From Priapulus caudatus (lineage: Eukaryota > Priapulida > Priapulimorpha > Priapulimorphida > Priapulidae), in the NCBI RefSeq assembly GCF_000485595.1, contig NW_014577660.1, positions 91,308 through 155,307 on the forward strand: a stretch of DNA of 64,000 bases. Reading direction: 5' to 3'. Under the pieces are notes generated by a model. That model saw only the letters and a program-made list of their open reading frames with translations. It was not told where the DNA came from and did no database searches. The position numbers were made by a program, and so were the translations under genes. Below are positions 55,601 to 64,000 of this stretch, piece after piece (the first letter of the stretch is position 1; each line of letters begins with the position of its first letter).

Positions 55601-58016
55601 ACAAAAGTTACTGATTGCTATATGTGAACAGGTGGTATGGTTAACTACTATATGTGGCCTTGAGCGGCTGTTTGATTGTGCAATATACACGGGCACAGAT
55701 TAATTGGAAAATTGTTAGTTTAATTTCACGTAGTTTTCCTATAGTCATATTGCTATGATACGTGCATAATAACTATAAAAAACTTCTATGGTAATCGAGA
55801 CCTGTCTTTTTTAAAATGCTGTGGTTAGTTTTGCTAAAAGCAACAGTGAGACTGCTCATTGGAAATTTAAAGACGAACCGCATATTATATATATAATATA
55901 TATGTATATGTGGTTCTCAAAGCTGTAAGAAAGTTGCACAAACGCCCTGCTGAATGTTAACATTGTTATCCCTTTTTACAGCCGATGTCGTGTGTAATGC
56001 CAGCGGGTTTGGGTTCAATGGCTACAATGAGGATGGAACAGAGAGATGGGATTTGGTGCAGACCGTACACATTGCTCGTTTCGAGGTGAGATAAAAAATC
56101 TAGGTGGAAATTCTTAACTGATCACAATCAATATTCGCTGGTTATTTGCATGTTTGCGAATAACACCTGATTCTTCATTATAGTTGAAATAATTTCGGCA
56201 GGTTGCATGCTAAAAAGATTTTCCAAATACTGAACACAAACAGCTGTTGTGTATGTACCTGTATATATACAGAAAATATTAGAATTAAAACAAACGTTTT
56301 CGCTTTATTGCTCTTCAGGTGCATTGGAACCATTGCAATGCACCTGAAAAGCAATAAAGCGAAAAGGTTTGTGCAAATATGTCTCCAGCTGTTTGAATTA
56401 TAATATTTTCTGTGTAATCTATAACTTGCATTTGGAAAACGGAACTTTTTATATATGTATCTATATATATTCCTATGTATATCATGATGTATATATATAT
56501 ATATATATATTTGTGTGTGTGCATGTTTCGCTCTATAGTTTAGCCTCAGCTGGCGGGACTCCTTGGCGTCTTGGAACACGCAGACGATGGTTTGGCTGCG
56601 CATGATTGCCTACGAGCGCGCCCCTTGTATGAAGACCTTCCTGACATATCTACTGTCCGCGTACTGGCATGGTTTCTTTCCGGGATACTACCTGACGTTT
56701 GGCGCTGGAGCTCTCGTGACCATCGCCGCACGAAATGTGGGTGATTTGTTTCATATCGACTACTATTTACTTACAAATTTCAGCCACTATCCAATGCTAC
56801 ACATTCTCTAGCTGTACCTGTGTACCCTACGCACTGTTATAGGATGACATGATATGGTATGAGGGAACCCGGAATATTGCCTACTTGCAAGTGCTGCCTC
56901 TATTTCAATGTAAATTTGGCATGAACATTGTTCGTGTGACCGTTTGCGTTTAATAAACAAGCCAATTTGGCTCAATTCTGTTGAGTTTGAGTTAAGAGTG
57001 GCCAGCTAAACCCGACGCGTTTATTTTGCCAGCTGTCATCTTTTTTATTGTACCACGGATTACATCATTGTCAGCCATGCTGCAAAGATTTGCTTGATTG
57101 CATTGGGTTTCTTATACTTTTCCTTGTGGTGAAACAAAGAGCTACGTGGGTAGTGCTATTCATTCGCAAATTTAGTGGTCACGACTTTCATTGCTAACAT
57201 CTCAGTATAAATCCATATTGCACTGGCACATAATTAGCATATCACGATTTACTAACGTGACCCGCGATGTAGCCCATTCCTGCACACTCATAGTTAGTTC
57301 ATAGACAGGCATTGATGATTATTTAATGGTTCTCGTAGGTGCTGAAGTCTTTGCATGCGTTCATCCTTCTGTCTTTCGTGACTCTACACATGCGCATTCA
57401 TAATTTACAAGAACATCTCGGGAATATCCTTAGGATATGCATGTTGCCATATTGACCAATTCACATTGATTGCCTATTTAATAGGTTTATGTGTTTAAGT
57501 TTGTACTTTGTGTTTGCAGGTACGTCGGAGCATTCGACCAGTCTTTCAAAAGTCTAGAACGATGGTCCTGCTGTACCATGTGATGACGTTCCTTGCATGT
57601 CGTTTAGTAGTGGCATACGTTACCTTCCCCTTCATGCTACTCTCATTTTGGCCTTCTATACAAATCTACAAGTAAGAATAGTATTTATCATGGATAATAT
57701 TGTCTCAGTGTTGTAGCTTCTCTTGTGTTTGTTTCTGACGATTACCGTGACTCGACCGGGTTAAGTGAGTTGAAGTCAGTGTGGTTAGGGCCGTCTTATT
57801 TCGCCTTTTCTGTGTGTTTTTTTCTGATGTTGATGCACTGGTTATGTATTTCAAATTAAGGAAATACTGATAATCTGTCTCTATTTCAGGTCCATGTACT
57901 TCTACATTCACATTGCTATCTTGCTAGCCACCTTCATCCTGCCTGTTGTGCTTCCACCGCCAAAACCTGGATCGACGACGGAAAATAGCGCCTCTCAGTC
58001 TTCACGCATGAAATGA
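39171..58016 (+). CDS. MBOAT2: MBOAT1/2-type lysophospholipid acyltransferase, 13 coding exons, 497 aa
   Basis: Membrane-bound O-acyltransferase of the ER that reacylates lysophospholipids (Lands cycle); the MBOAT1/2 branch acts on lyso-PE, lyso-PS and lyso-PC. Exons: 39171-39278, 39494-39639, 42352-42429, 44415-44504, 48199-48309, 50284-50422, 52249-52296, 53012-53102, 53447-53548, 55982-56085, 56539-56736, 57520-57671, 57890-58016; 1494 nt, in frame throughout. The N-terminus [16 protein letters not shown] aligns with human MBOAT2 LLQPLSNAVQLPIDQ. Many hydrophobic segments follow. The core has [11 protein letters not shown], then [20 protein letters not shown]. Conserved Asn352 in SWNTQT and His383 in [12 protein letters not shown] are the expected catalytic pair. 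Human MBOAT1/2 are 495/520 residues. I cannot assign MBOAT1 versus MBOAT2; a pre-duplication gene is likely. The variable piece around exon 7 matches the variable cytosolic loop of the family. Confidence 0.95.
39494..39639 (+). CDS. MBOAT2: MBOAT1/2 coding exon 2 (first membrane segments)
   Basis: The acceptor is tcttttag and the donor gggtgg|gtaagt. It covers residues 37-84: one hydrophobic segment, [10 protein letters not shown] and GVFCWG, aligning with human IRHVVATLLG and LFCFGW. An internal gtgagg is read as Val-Arg, not as a donor. Confidence 0.88.
40198..40600 (+). pseudogene. Non-LTR retrotransposon reverse transcriptase tail, frameshifted
   Basis: Conceptual translation gives [43 protein letters not shown], then in another frame [11 protein letters not shown]. 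This is the C-terminal pattern of LINE ORF2 proteins (QxRAARF ... LGW ... LWNxLP). It is 5' truncated and frameshifted, in MBOAT intron 2. Confidence 0.8.
40740..42351. other. MBOAT intron 2, non-coding
   Basis: It includes the inverted relative (41540-41625) of the repeat in VAP intron 1. No exon-like sequence was seen. Confidence 0.4.
42352..42429 (+). CDS. MBOAT2: MBOAT1/2 coding exon 3
   Basis: A 78-base exon with acceptor ttattgcag and donor cagaa|gtaaga. It covers residues 85-110, a hydrophobic span [14 protein letters not shown]. Sequence is divergent, but phase, length and position fit the family. Confidence 0.82.
42430..44414. other. MBOAT intron 3, non-coding
   Basis: AT-rich, with TA runs near 42980 and 43360 and a palindromic tatatataatat cluster near 43540-43570. 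Nothing gene-like. Confidence 0.4.
44415..44504 (+). CDS. MBOAT2: MBOAT1/2 coding exon 4
   Basis: The acceptor is ctttacag and the donor gcgg|gtatga. It covers residues 111-140. [11 protein letters not shown] aligns with human LGYLTVCQVTR, and YVLDISG with YSADFSG. Confidence 0.92.
44813..44856. mobile_element. Short palindromic element (RRGAG family) with target duplication split by a Helitron
   Basis: The 44-base core AAGAGTCTATAAAGAAGGA ... GCTCTT is flanked by C and G. The left 7-base flank attatat is 44805-44811. The right copy reads atta (44858-44861), then the Helitron, then tat (47167-47169). Confidence 0.8.
45660..46186 (+). pseudogene. Helitron Pif1-like helicase, C-terminal remnant 1
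   Basis: One open frame reads [39 protein letters not shown] and [13 protein letters not shown], the end of the Helitron helicase. Gln replaces the usual Gly in NKAQGQT. The Rep domain and the first helicase motifs are missing. Confidence 0.88.
46490..46710 (+). pseudogene. Helitron helicase, C-terminal remnant 2
   Basis: [20 protein letters not shown] and [13 protein letters not shown] represent a second, different copy of the helicase tail. The end is disrupted after LYV (family LYVALSR). Confidence 0.82.
46937..47100 (+). pseudogene. Helitron helicase, tail remnant 3 (direct repeat of remnant 1)
   Basis: Nucleotides 46937-47150 repeat about 46020-46235 (ttcactaccataggcttgg ... cccaccgtccgaagga). 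Only this copy goes on to a complete hairpin and CTAG. Confidence 0.82.
47447..47485. mobile_element. Short palindromic element (RRGAG family), 39-base core
   Basis: The core AGGAGTAGGATAATATA... ends in TACTCCT and is flanked by gatgtgttc on both sides (47438-47446, 47486-47494). Smallest cases of this family have no room for a gene. Confidence 0.85.
47515..47700. repeat. Trinucleotide-rich stretch
   Basis: (GCT)n then about nine (GAT) units at 47533-47562, followed by imperfect gca/gta triplets up to 47700. Confidence 0.9.
48199..48309 (+). CDS. MBOAT2: MBOAT1/2 coding exon 5
   Basis: The acceptor is gttttcag and the donor gtgag|gtatga. It covers residues 141-177. [20 protein letters not shown] is nearly identical to the human PMMIITQKITSLACEIHDG stretch. 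Confidence 0.96.
48491..50045 (+). mobile_element. Helentron/HINE-like element, family 1, copy E (host of a nested element)
   Basis: It begins TTAGCTCGCCTTGACATCG, has a long GTCC run, and ends with AGTGTCATTGACACT plus TTCAT. It is interrupted at 48969-49786 by family 2. It lies in MBOAT intron 5. Confidence 0.85.
48969..49786 (+). mobile_element. HINE-like element, family 2, nested in copy E
   Basis: Comparison with copy B shows exact interruption of ttattgtttttattt; ttgt occurs on both sides (48965-48968, 49787-49790). The 5' end is TAGCTCAGCTGACAAAGTC with stem CTGAC/GTCAG. Near the 3' end are GTCAGTTGAGC (inverse of the 5' end) and stem GAGCG/CGCTC. A GTCC run follows the 5' end. Confidence 0.85.
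50284..50422 (+). CDS. MBOAT2: MBOAT1/2 coding exon 6
   Basis: The acceptor is gatttcag and the donor aat|gtaaga. It covers residues 178-224. [20 protein letters not shown] matches human FMGILAGPLCSYKDYITFIE, a hallmark of this subfamily. Confidence 0.96.
50627..52097. mobile_element. Large member (1471 bases) of the RRGAG palindromic family
   Basis: Inverted arms of about 210 bases start AAGAGCGTATAAAGAAGGA and are flanked by C/G and atattat on both sides (50619-50625, 52099-52105). The interior has a second inverted repeat (51105-51175 with 51770-51865) and a 63-base unit repeated from 51711. No transposase. It lies in MBOAT intron 6. Confidence 0.88.
51711..51862. repeat. 63-base tandem repeat, ~2.4 copies
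   Basis: The unit starting tcggtcgctgtcgctgcagt recurs at 51711, 51774 and 51837, inside the large palindromic element. Confidence 0.93.
52249..52296 (+). CDS. MBOAT2: MBOAT1/2 coding exon 7 (variable loop)
   Basis: A 48-base exon, residues 225-240, with acceptor atgtttcag and donor cctgtt|gtacgt. It is Ser/Pro/Lys-rich and keeps the frame. It sits at the variable hydrophilic loop before the next membrane helix. It could be an alternative cassette because its length is a multiple of three. Confidence 0.78.
52337..52558. repeat. Short foldback in MBOAT intron 7
   Basis: Arms of about 37 bases (gaaagaccac...tgttccagcaa and its inverse), with an interior rich in gggcccg. Confidence 0.85.
52585..52835. 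repeat. GT microsatellite in MBOAT intron 7
   Basis: About 250 bases of (GT)n with gcgt variants. Long Val/Cys and Thr/His open frames on the two strands are artefacts. Confidence 0.97.
53012..53102 (+). CDS. MBOAT2: MBOAT1/2 coding exon 8
   Basis: The acceptor is ttttgacag and the donor cgag|gttagt. It covers residues 241-270, a hydrophobic helix ending in [10 protein letters not shown], matching the human TTLPVEYN region. Confidence 0.9.
53447..53548 (+). CDS. MBOAT2: MBOAT1/2 coding exon 9
   Basis: The acceptor is atgtttcag and the donor catgg|gtaagt. It covers residues 271-304, ending [10 protein letters not shown] (human RPKYYFAWTL). Confidence 0.94.
53549..55981. other. MBOAT intron 9, non-coding
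   Basis: It holds a fragment resembling the 5' end of HINE-like family 2 at about 54238-54300 (ttagctcatttgacatagtc, then gcttgtagaat) and a CTG/GTG trinucleotide stretch at 55095-55280. No exon was recognised. Confidence 0.5.
55982..56085 (+). CDS. MBOAT2: MBOAT1/2 coding exon 10
   Basis: The acceptor is ctttttacag and the donor ttcgag|gtgaga. It covers residues 305-339 with [20 protein letters not shown], aligning with human NAAGFGFRGYDENGAARWDL. Confidence 0.97.
56287..56373. repeat. Hairpin in MBOAT intron 10
   Basis: Arms of about 38 bases (acgttttcgctttattgctc, then caggtgcattg) repeat inverted around gaaccatt. Confidence 0.9.
56539..56736 (+). CDS. MBOAT2: MBOAT1/2 coding exon 11 (catalytic Asn and His)
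   Basis: The acceptor is cgctctatag and the donor cgaaat|gtgggt. It covers residues 340-405, containing [10 protein letters not shown] (Asn352) and [15 protein letters not shown] (His383). Third codon positions are G/C-rich relative to most other exons of this gene. Confidence 0.97.
57520..57671 (+). CDS. MBOAT2: MBOAT1/2 coding exon 12
   Basis: The acceptor is tgtttgcag and the donor tacaa|gtaaga. It covers residues 406-455, two hydrophobic segments joined by a short loop, with [13 protein letters not shown] aligning with human VAISYTVVPFVLLS. Confidence 0.94.
57890..58016 (+). CDS. MBOAT2: MBOAT1/2 coding exon 13 (last membrane helix, stop TGA)
   Basis: The acceptor is tctatttcag. It covers residues 456-497: final hydrophobic helix, LPPPKPG, then a short Ser-rich tail ending in TGA. 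No KKXX-type retrieval signal is visible. Confidence 0.94.
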
Positions 58017-58052
58017 ATATTATCAAGCCATTCTCGGAATCAATCGTGGGTA

Positions 58053-58058
58053 AATAAA
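58053..58058 (+). terminator. Candidate polyadenylation signal of MBOAT1/2
   Basis: AATAAA lies 37 bases after the stop codon. That would give a very short 3' UTR, so later signals may also be used. Confidence 0.4.
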
Positions 58059-59380
58059 CTCGCCAACACATTCATGTGTGAGTAAAAGTAATATTTGTGT
58101 CAGTTGCATTCAGAATCACAGCCGACTGTTACAATTTGTAAAAATGCACCCTTCTCTTGACGTGACTGTGTGGATTAGCATTTTTGCAGCACTCTGAAAT
58201 GGCACGATTGCTGCCATATTCGTTTTCTACACCAGCTCCTGGTGTGCCACAAATTCTGTTGTCATAGTGTGCACTTTTCAGAGAACCTATGTCAAACAAT
58301 TGGTTTTTAGGGTGAATGTCATTCAGTTCATCCAGTTTCGTTCATCTAGTAAAAGATATAAAAGATGAGGTAAAAAAATATTGCCCTTGTTTTTCGTGCA
58401 AAGAAACTGGAAGGTGCGAGAAGTAGACATGTATTTTGATTGAGAGCATTTGTTGCTTCAGCTTTATAAGTGCATAGAACTAGTCTTGTTGGGTGAAGGC
58501 GATTTCGGTAGTGCAATGCCTGCTATCATGTTGTGGCGCCGGTGTAGTGTTGCTATAGTGATATTTGAAAAGCATTTATTACAAAATGATATATTTTAGT
58601 TATGAGCAGATGAGAAAACTCTTTTTAATTCGTTGATTTTTGTAATGGAAGTATAAAGATCAAAGGGAATTGGAGGACGATGCTTTGCGGGAGCCATTTA
58701 TGTGATTCACGTATGTGCACCCATGCCTTTGCTATTCGTGCATGGTGTCAGCAGGGTTCATTAATACATGTTACCTCATTATACAGGTACATTGATTCTG
58801 TTTGTATACTAGAGAGAGGCCTGGGAGTTCGAGGGCTTTGAATTATGAGACGGTTATGGTATTATATTTATACTGTATCAACGATTAAGGATCTGCAAGA
58901 AAGGATAGAGAATTTTTATAATTCTGCTTCATGTAATTCGTGCAGCCATCTTTTCCAATTCTACCTCGCTACTGCTTGGCTATACAGATGCAAATTCGTG
59001 TTTATCTTTTACCTGATCATGAAAAAATATGTATATTTTATTAACGTTATTATTTTTTTAGTTTAGGCAATAATTTGAAAGAGCTCTTTTCATGTGTGTT
59101 AGTATGAATTATGCTCAGCAACTAGTTTTGTGGGAAAATGTGTTCGTCATGCAATTGTACACATGGGATCACACAATTTTCTAATCGTGCCGTGAATGTT
59201 GCTATGGTTAAGAAAAGGTTATTAGATGATTAATTATCTATCCATCCAGCAAGAAAGTAATCTTGCCAATGCTTATCTAGCCAGGCGAAAAATATATTTT
59301 TCCTCCTTGCTGTGAGAGATGTTTGTATGGAACCATATAACACTTGTGGATAATAGTTGGGTCTCTTATTAGATGTAATC

Positions 59381-59418
59381 GGGAGTGAAGAATAATAGAT
59401 CTATTATTATTCACTCCC
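59381..59418. mobile_element. Short palindromic element (RRGAG family), 38-base core
   Basis: The perfect palindrome GGGAGTGAAGAATAATAG / CTATTATTATTCACTCCC is flanked by C/G and atgtaat on both sides (59373-59379, 59420-59426). Confidence 0.88.
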
Positions 59419-60572
59419 GATGTAATGATGCGTAATACGTGATGCGTCTGTTATACACGTGTGCACATACACAGGATCTGTCGCCGCAAGGTGCAAAAAT
59501 ACATTATATGCATATTTATGACCCAAAAATCGTCATCGTAGGATATATCGTGGGTGATTTGATTCAACCAGCCTATTCGCTGCTTTCCTCCTATATACAC
59601 ATACACCTATGTAACTATGTACGTATTATGTATTAATGCTCCTATATAATGGTGCGTGTGTGCTTACGTGTGTGCGTGCGTGCGTGCGTCGTGCACACGC
59701 GTGTGTGTACTGCTTCTCATTCACAATCAGTTGTCGGATAGTTAAAATATCTCCGTAATTCACACTAACGTTAGTTTCTAAACGGAACTCACAAGCCACG
59801 GCAGGCGAACACTCATCATAGCTGAGGGGGAAAGCGGTTTTCACGCTAACGTTAAACTACGCTGGCAATTTCACGCCTCTCGTTAGACGCCATTGGGACC
59901 CGCCTGTAATGATTCGATGAGCTGCGCGGGAGATGTAAGCCAGTGTATTTAAATGCCTTAAAATATTTCACGATATATTGATATTGATAGTGAGATATTA
60001 AATATATCAACTTCAATTTGAAAAATTATGTAATGAATACTTCCCATGGTCCTTACAGTGTGTGAACGTTGAAATTATCATACCGGTGATAAGGCTTTAG
60101 AACTTGTATTTCCTTTTCAACTGAGTATATTAGGTCATCTACCTTGATTTATTCATGGTATTGTTCGTATATGAGACATATAGTGTATTTATATCCTTAT
60201 GTTGTGATGCATACTAAGCTCGTATGCAGTATAAAAACGTGTTGCATTAGTTTGGAACATGTGAGAGATTTATACACAGTATTTTTAACATGAACGTTGC
60301 TTCTTATTTTAACACGGCTTCTGAATAATACTCCGAACTTCGCAAGCAACTCCAATCAAATACGCAAGCATGGTTACCTATGCCATCTCCTTTCTGACAA
60401 ATGTTGATATTTTACTTACTCGGAATTCATAGGAAATTAAATAATGGTGTACTTATTAATAATATATTATCATAATAGAGTATTGTAGTCGTAACATATT
60501 TTTTTAGTGTCTTGCATGAGTTGCAGGATACAGGTAGAGTATATAAAAATATATACGTATATATATATTATC

Positions 60573-60609
60573 AGGAGTAGATAATAGAAGTCTTCTATTA
60601 TCTACTCCT
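60573..60609. mobile_element. Short palindromic element (RRGAG family), 37-base core
   Basis: The perfect palindrome AGGAGTAGATAATAGAAG / CTTCTATTATCTACTCCT has a one-base centre and is flanked by C/G and atattat on both sides (60565-60571, 60611-60617). Confidence 0.88.
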
Positions 60610-60649
60610 GATATTATATATATATATATATATATATATTTAAGGGTTT

Positions 60650-62390
60650 TAATAATAAGTGATCCCTCATTATCTTACTTCAGATATTATGTAATCTTGT
60701 ATAAATGAACTCTAGATACCAGCACGCATGTAGCGCTCAGAATTTATATTTTCTGACTGTAGAGCAGCCAATGTTACATATAGGTACAGTATGTAATATG
60801 AGATATGTATTTGCCTAGATGATATAATTAGATTCTGTGGTAATATATTTAATTGATGCATATGCCGGTATTCACCGTAAACAGCGCTTGCATGCGTTTG
60901 ATTTCCTTTGGTAGATTTTCTGTTATGTAACAATACTGTGAAAAGGTATATAACTCATACGCATATTTTAACATATTGACATGATAGCCAGTAAATATTT
61001 GCGTTTACCGATATACATTTCAACAAAATACAGTTCGCTGCATGCCATAAACTAGAGAGAGAGATGGGAGGGGGAATGGGAAAGAGCGACATGTCTGTAC
61101 TTATATATTGGATATAGTCGGCAGAGCATGAACATGTGGTTTTAGCATAGAAATAGTTTAGTGTTTACCTTTTGGTGTTTGGTTTTAGTATGCGTTAACT
61201 TGAGTTTATTAACATACAATTCCGTTGTCTAGTTGCCTAATAAAAATGCAAGATTGACAATTGTTTCAAAAACGTGACAATGTGAAAGAAACGCTATATG
61301 GTTGTGAATAAACTAAGCTTAATTGTAAGAACCTACATAAGAACCTAGCTATAAATCTAACTACCGTCCCAACTTGTGTGACCCTAGTATTTATGTAAAC
61401 GTTTGCCGTTAAACATCAGTGTAAAACTGACTTCCCGTATCCATATAAAATTTGTAGTATATGACGTTTTATATCGGACCAAAACTGTATCGCTATTAAG
61501 AGGGATAGTTCGATGTTTCGATAGTTTTGATGATACGTAGTGCACACATATGTATTGTCTGTTACTGAACATCTATGAATGTACATGGTGTCACAGTGTA
61601 TTTATATAGAATTGAACGTACGCAACCATCATGAATGCAATGTGAGAGGATAATCATCAATTATGTTAAACGGAGTATATTAACTTTATTATTTGTGAAC
61701 GCATACTGCATCCGTGATTGCAGATCCACAACTTTTCAATTGAAATGTTGTTATTTTTTAAACGTGATGATGATGAGGTGAAAAAGTAAAGTCGTTGTAG
61801 GGCTGGGGAATTCATTTTTAAACCAACGTTGTTCGTATTCTACAATGAATTTTGTCAAGATTATTTCCGTACATTGTTATCCGAAAATGCTTCTCGTCGA
61901 AATTTACAGTTATTTTAATACAGATGACTATTTACATGACTCGGCATTTAATTAGTTTTGATTTTTTGTTTGTCAATTACAGTTTGTAAAACAAAGCTAT
62001 AGGCGCTTAATTATGGCGTTTTTATCTAGCCACAGTGGTTACAAACGGTTTTCTCTTGGCGCTATGTTAACTGCGACGTTTTCAGGGCTGTAGCTTGTGG
62101 GAGGGGGAGATACCCCTCCCCTCCCATACCCTGTCGGCGCCCCTCCCTCTACACTAAGCTATTTCTAAATTCGTCAAAAAGTGTATGCAACATGAAATTC
62201 CTTGACTAATCGCCAAGGCATGCAAGTCCTCGCGGCTATGCAACCGTTATTCTAAATCTATTTAGGCTCTAATGTAGATACAGTTTATTACATACAGTAC
62301 CCACGTATAGTCAATATTCAACGACGCTTCTAATTGGGTAAAAGACCTATAATTTAACCGCGGTTGAATGATTTCTACCGCGGTAAAAAT
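60650..62390. other. 3' intergenic DNA, no gene seen
   Basis: AT-rich. Candidate AATAAA signals occur near 61240 and 61304. No protein-like frame was recognised. Confidence 0.4.
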
Positions 62391-62397
62391 AACGCGC

Positions 62398-62790
62398 GAG
62401 CGCACACACACACGCACGCACGCACACAACACACACACACACTGTCACACACACACGCATACACACACACACACAACACACACACACTGTCACACACACA
62501 CGCATACACACACACACACAAACACACACAGACACATCACCAGCGCCACACCAGACATCACACAGACAAACATATTAATATAACCACACATCAACACCAA
62601 CCAGCACACACACACACACACACAACACCACAACGCCACGCACCAAACACACCGAACACAACACACATACCCACAACAACCACACCCACACAGAGAGAGA
62701 GAGAGACAAACATAGAAACATACCTCAAACCACAAACACACAGCAAAATACACACACGCACACACACACATACACACAACTGTGGGACCC
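62398..62790. repeat. CA microsatellite block
   Basis: (CA)n with ctgtcacac and other interruptions and a short GA run near 62693-62706. Confidence 0.96.
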
Positions 62791-63042
62791 ATTTTTCGAA
62801 TGACATCAGCCTTGGAAGATGATTCACCCACCATTTTTGTATCAACTCAACTTTTTTGTAATAAAATTGGCAGATTTTCTAATAGAATCAGCTCACTAAT
62901 TATGCAATAACGCCTATCCGTGTTTGTAATAAAATCGGCAACTCACCACTTTTGTAACTAGACAGAGGGCACTCAAAGAGAGTGCATACCTCCGCGAGCG
63001 TGTAACATGTATACATGTGTATAACCGCTGGCTCGCTGCTGG

Positions 63043-63130
63043 CTGCTGCTGACTGGACGCCCTAAGGCGAGCTGCTGCTGACTGGATGCCCTAAGGCGAG
63101 CTGCTGCTGACTGGACGCCCTAAGGCGAGC
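63043..63130. repeat. 29-base tandem repeat, three copies
   Basis: Units start at 63043, 63072 and 63101 with ctgctgctgactgga, then gccctaaggcgag. One base differs in unit 2. Confidence 0.93.
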
Positions 63131-63222
63131 TGGTGCTGAATCAATCGATCGGTTGTGCGTGTGTATAACAGCTGGCTCGCTGCTGGCTACACACACACAC
63201 GAACACACACGAGAGCGATTAC

Positions 63223-63256
63223 ATTACCTCCCTGCAACTCCGTTGCGCGGAGGTAA
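63223..63256. repeat. Hairpin attacctc ... gaggtaat
   Basis: Imperfect 34-base palindrome with gcaactccgttgc centre, followed by aaaccttgaacag. It resembles a terminal hairpin of a dispersed repeat. Confidence 0.6.
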
Positions 63257-63514
63257 TAAACCTTGAACAGCTCTCGTAATAACATCTACATCACCTAGAC
63301 CAATCCTATAACAGCCCAACAACGACAAAAATAATAAGAATAAAATGTTAACAACAACAACAACAACAAATACCAACCTAACAACCACCTGCTCAACCAT
63401 TGCATTTCTAATCTTAATTGTAGTCTTAATTAAGAAAAGATAAGTATCCCGATCGGACTGTGTGATGTCTTATAATGTCCATCACATCTCCGAGGTATTG
63501 GTGTACATCGTGAC

Positions 63515-63660
63515 ACGCAAAACCTACCCACCCACCCACCAACGGTGACTAACCTACCTACCGGCCTGCCTGCCTACCCATCCACACATTCACCCACCCA
63601 CCAATCAACCTCCTACCGGCCTGCCAGCCTATCCACTACCCACCCTCCATCTATCTGCGT
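63515..63660. repeat. CCAC/CTAC-rich simple repeat
   Basis: Degenerate ccaccc, cctacc and ctgcctg tetranucleotide runs. The phrase ctaccggcctgcc occurs twice. Confidence 0.85.
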
Positions 63661-63909
63661 ATCTGCCTACATAGGCACCTATACCTAATTTAGTTGATGA
63701 TTTTATCTTTTCGATTGTCCCTATGGAGCTGCGATCCATTCCACACACATCTCAGTGGAATAAGCTCGTCTGTCGGCAGAAAACTGAACTGAATGACCCA
63801 AGAAGTACATTATTTTTACTCTACTTTTAAAATGTGATGCTTTATTATGGGTTTCTATATCCAAACTGATGTGCCGCACAGTTTGTTATGCGCCGAACAG
63901 GTGATATAC

Positions 63910-63912
<3 letters not shown>

Positions 63913-63984
<72 letters not shown>

Positions 63985-64000
63985 TGTGTGTGTGTGTGTG
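63913..64000. repeat. GT microsatellite reaching the window end
   Basis: (TG)n of about 88 bases with one gagagaga interruption, continuing past the window. Confidence 0.98.

Noticed and set aside
62347-64000. Possible gene at the window end
   Set aside because: Only simple repeats, a 29-base tandem repeat and short hairpins were seen; no splice-linked coding sequence.

Overview
The window is nuclear DNA of an animal. It carries three intron-rich, strongly conserved genes with GT..AG splice sites, long AT-rich introns, many microsatellites, and repeats typical of large invertebrate genomes: foldback elements, a Helitron, Helentron-like elements and a non-LTR retrotransposon tail. Internal arrays of TTAGGG fit a metazoan with the common animal telomere repeat. 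No introns or codons point to a particular phylum. A non-vertebrate, probably marine, animal is my inference; I cannot name the species.

Layout. 1-4843: repeats only (a Helentron-like copy, a CA microsatellite, a 340-base palindrome, a second foldback). 4844-16353 (+): VAMP-associated protein VAPA/VAPB, 6 coding exons, 261 residues; its first intron (5.9 kb) contains a 3-kb set of nested palindromes. 16354-22320: intergenic, with a hAT-type MITE that has perfect 8-base target duplications. 22321-30785 (-): the Hippo-pathway kinase MST1/2 (STK3/STK4), 12 coding exons, 520 residues, from the initiator ATG to the SARAH domain. 30786-39170: intergenic between two divergent genes, with telomere-repeat foldbacks, a TTAA-bounded MITE, a decayed ~205-base tandem array, a 10-N assembly gap and a 678-base foldback with 8-base target duplications. 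39171-58016 (+): MBOAT1/2 lysophospholipid acyltransferase, 13 coding exons, 497 residues. 58017-64000: 3' flank with short hairpins and simple repeats; no gene recognised.

The three genes are not an operon and have no known joint function. VAP (ER tail-anchored adaptor) and MBOAT1/2 (ER multispanning enzyme) both act at the ER; the kinase is cytosolic. All three coding frames close exactly across every splice junction I placed, so they look intact, although transposons occupy many of their introns.

Most striking: (i) a family of tiny perfect palindromes (37-48 bases, plus one 1.47-kb member) with 7-base target duplications, one of which was later split by a Helitron; (ii) two Helentron/HINE-like families with asymmetric terminal inverted repeats, one nested in the other; (iii) three foldbacks whose loops hold telomere repeats; (iv) a 34-base tandem array at an exon edge of the kinase that multiplies both a Thr-Met phospho-motif and its splice donor. 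Small open frames elsewhere fall in microsatellites, palindromes or introns and are not annotated as genes.
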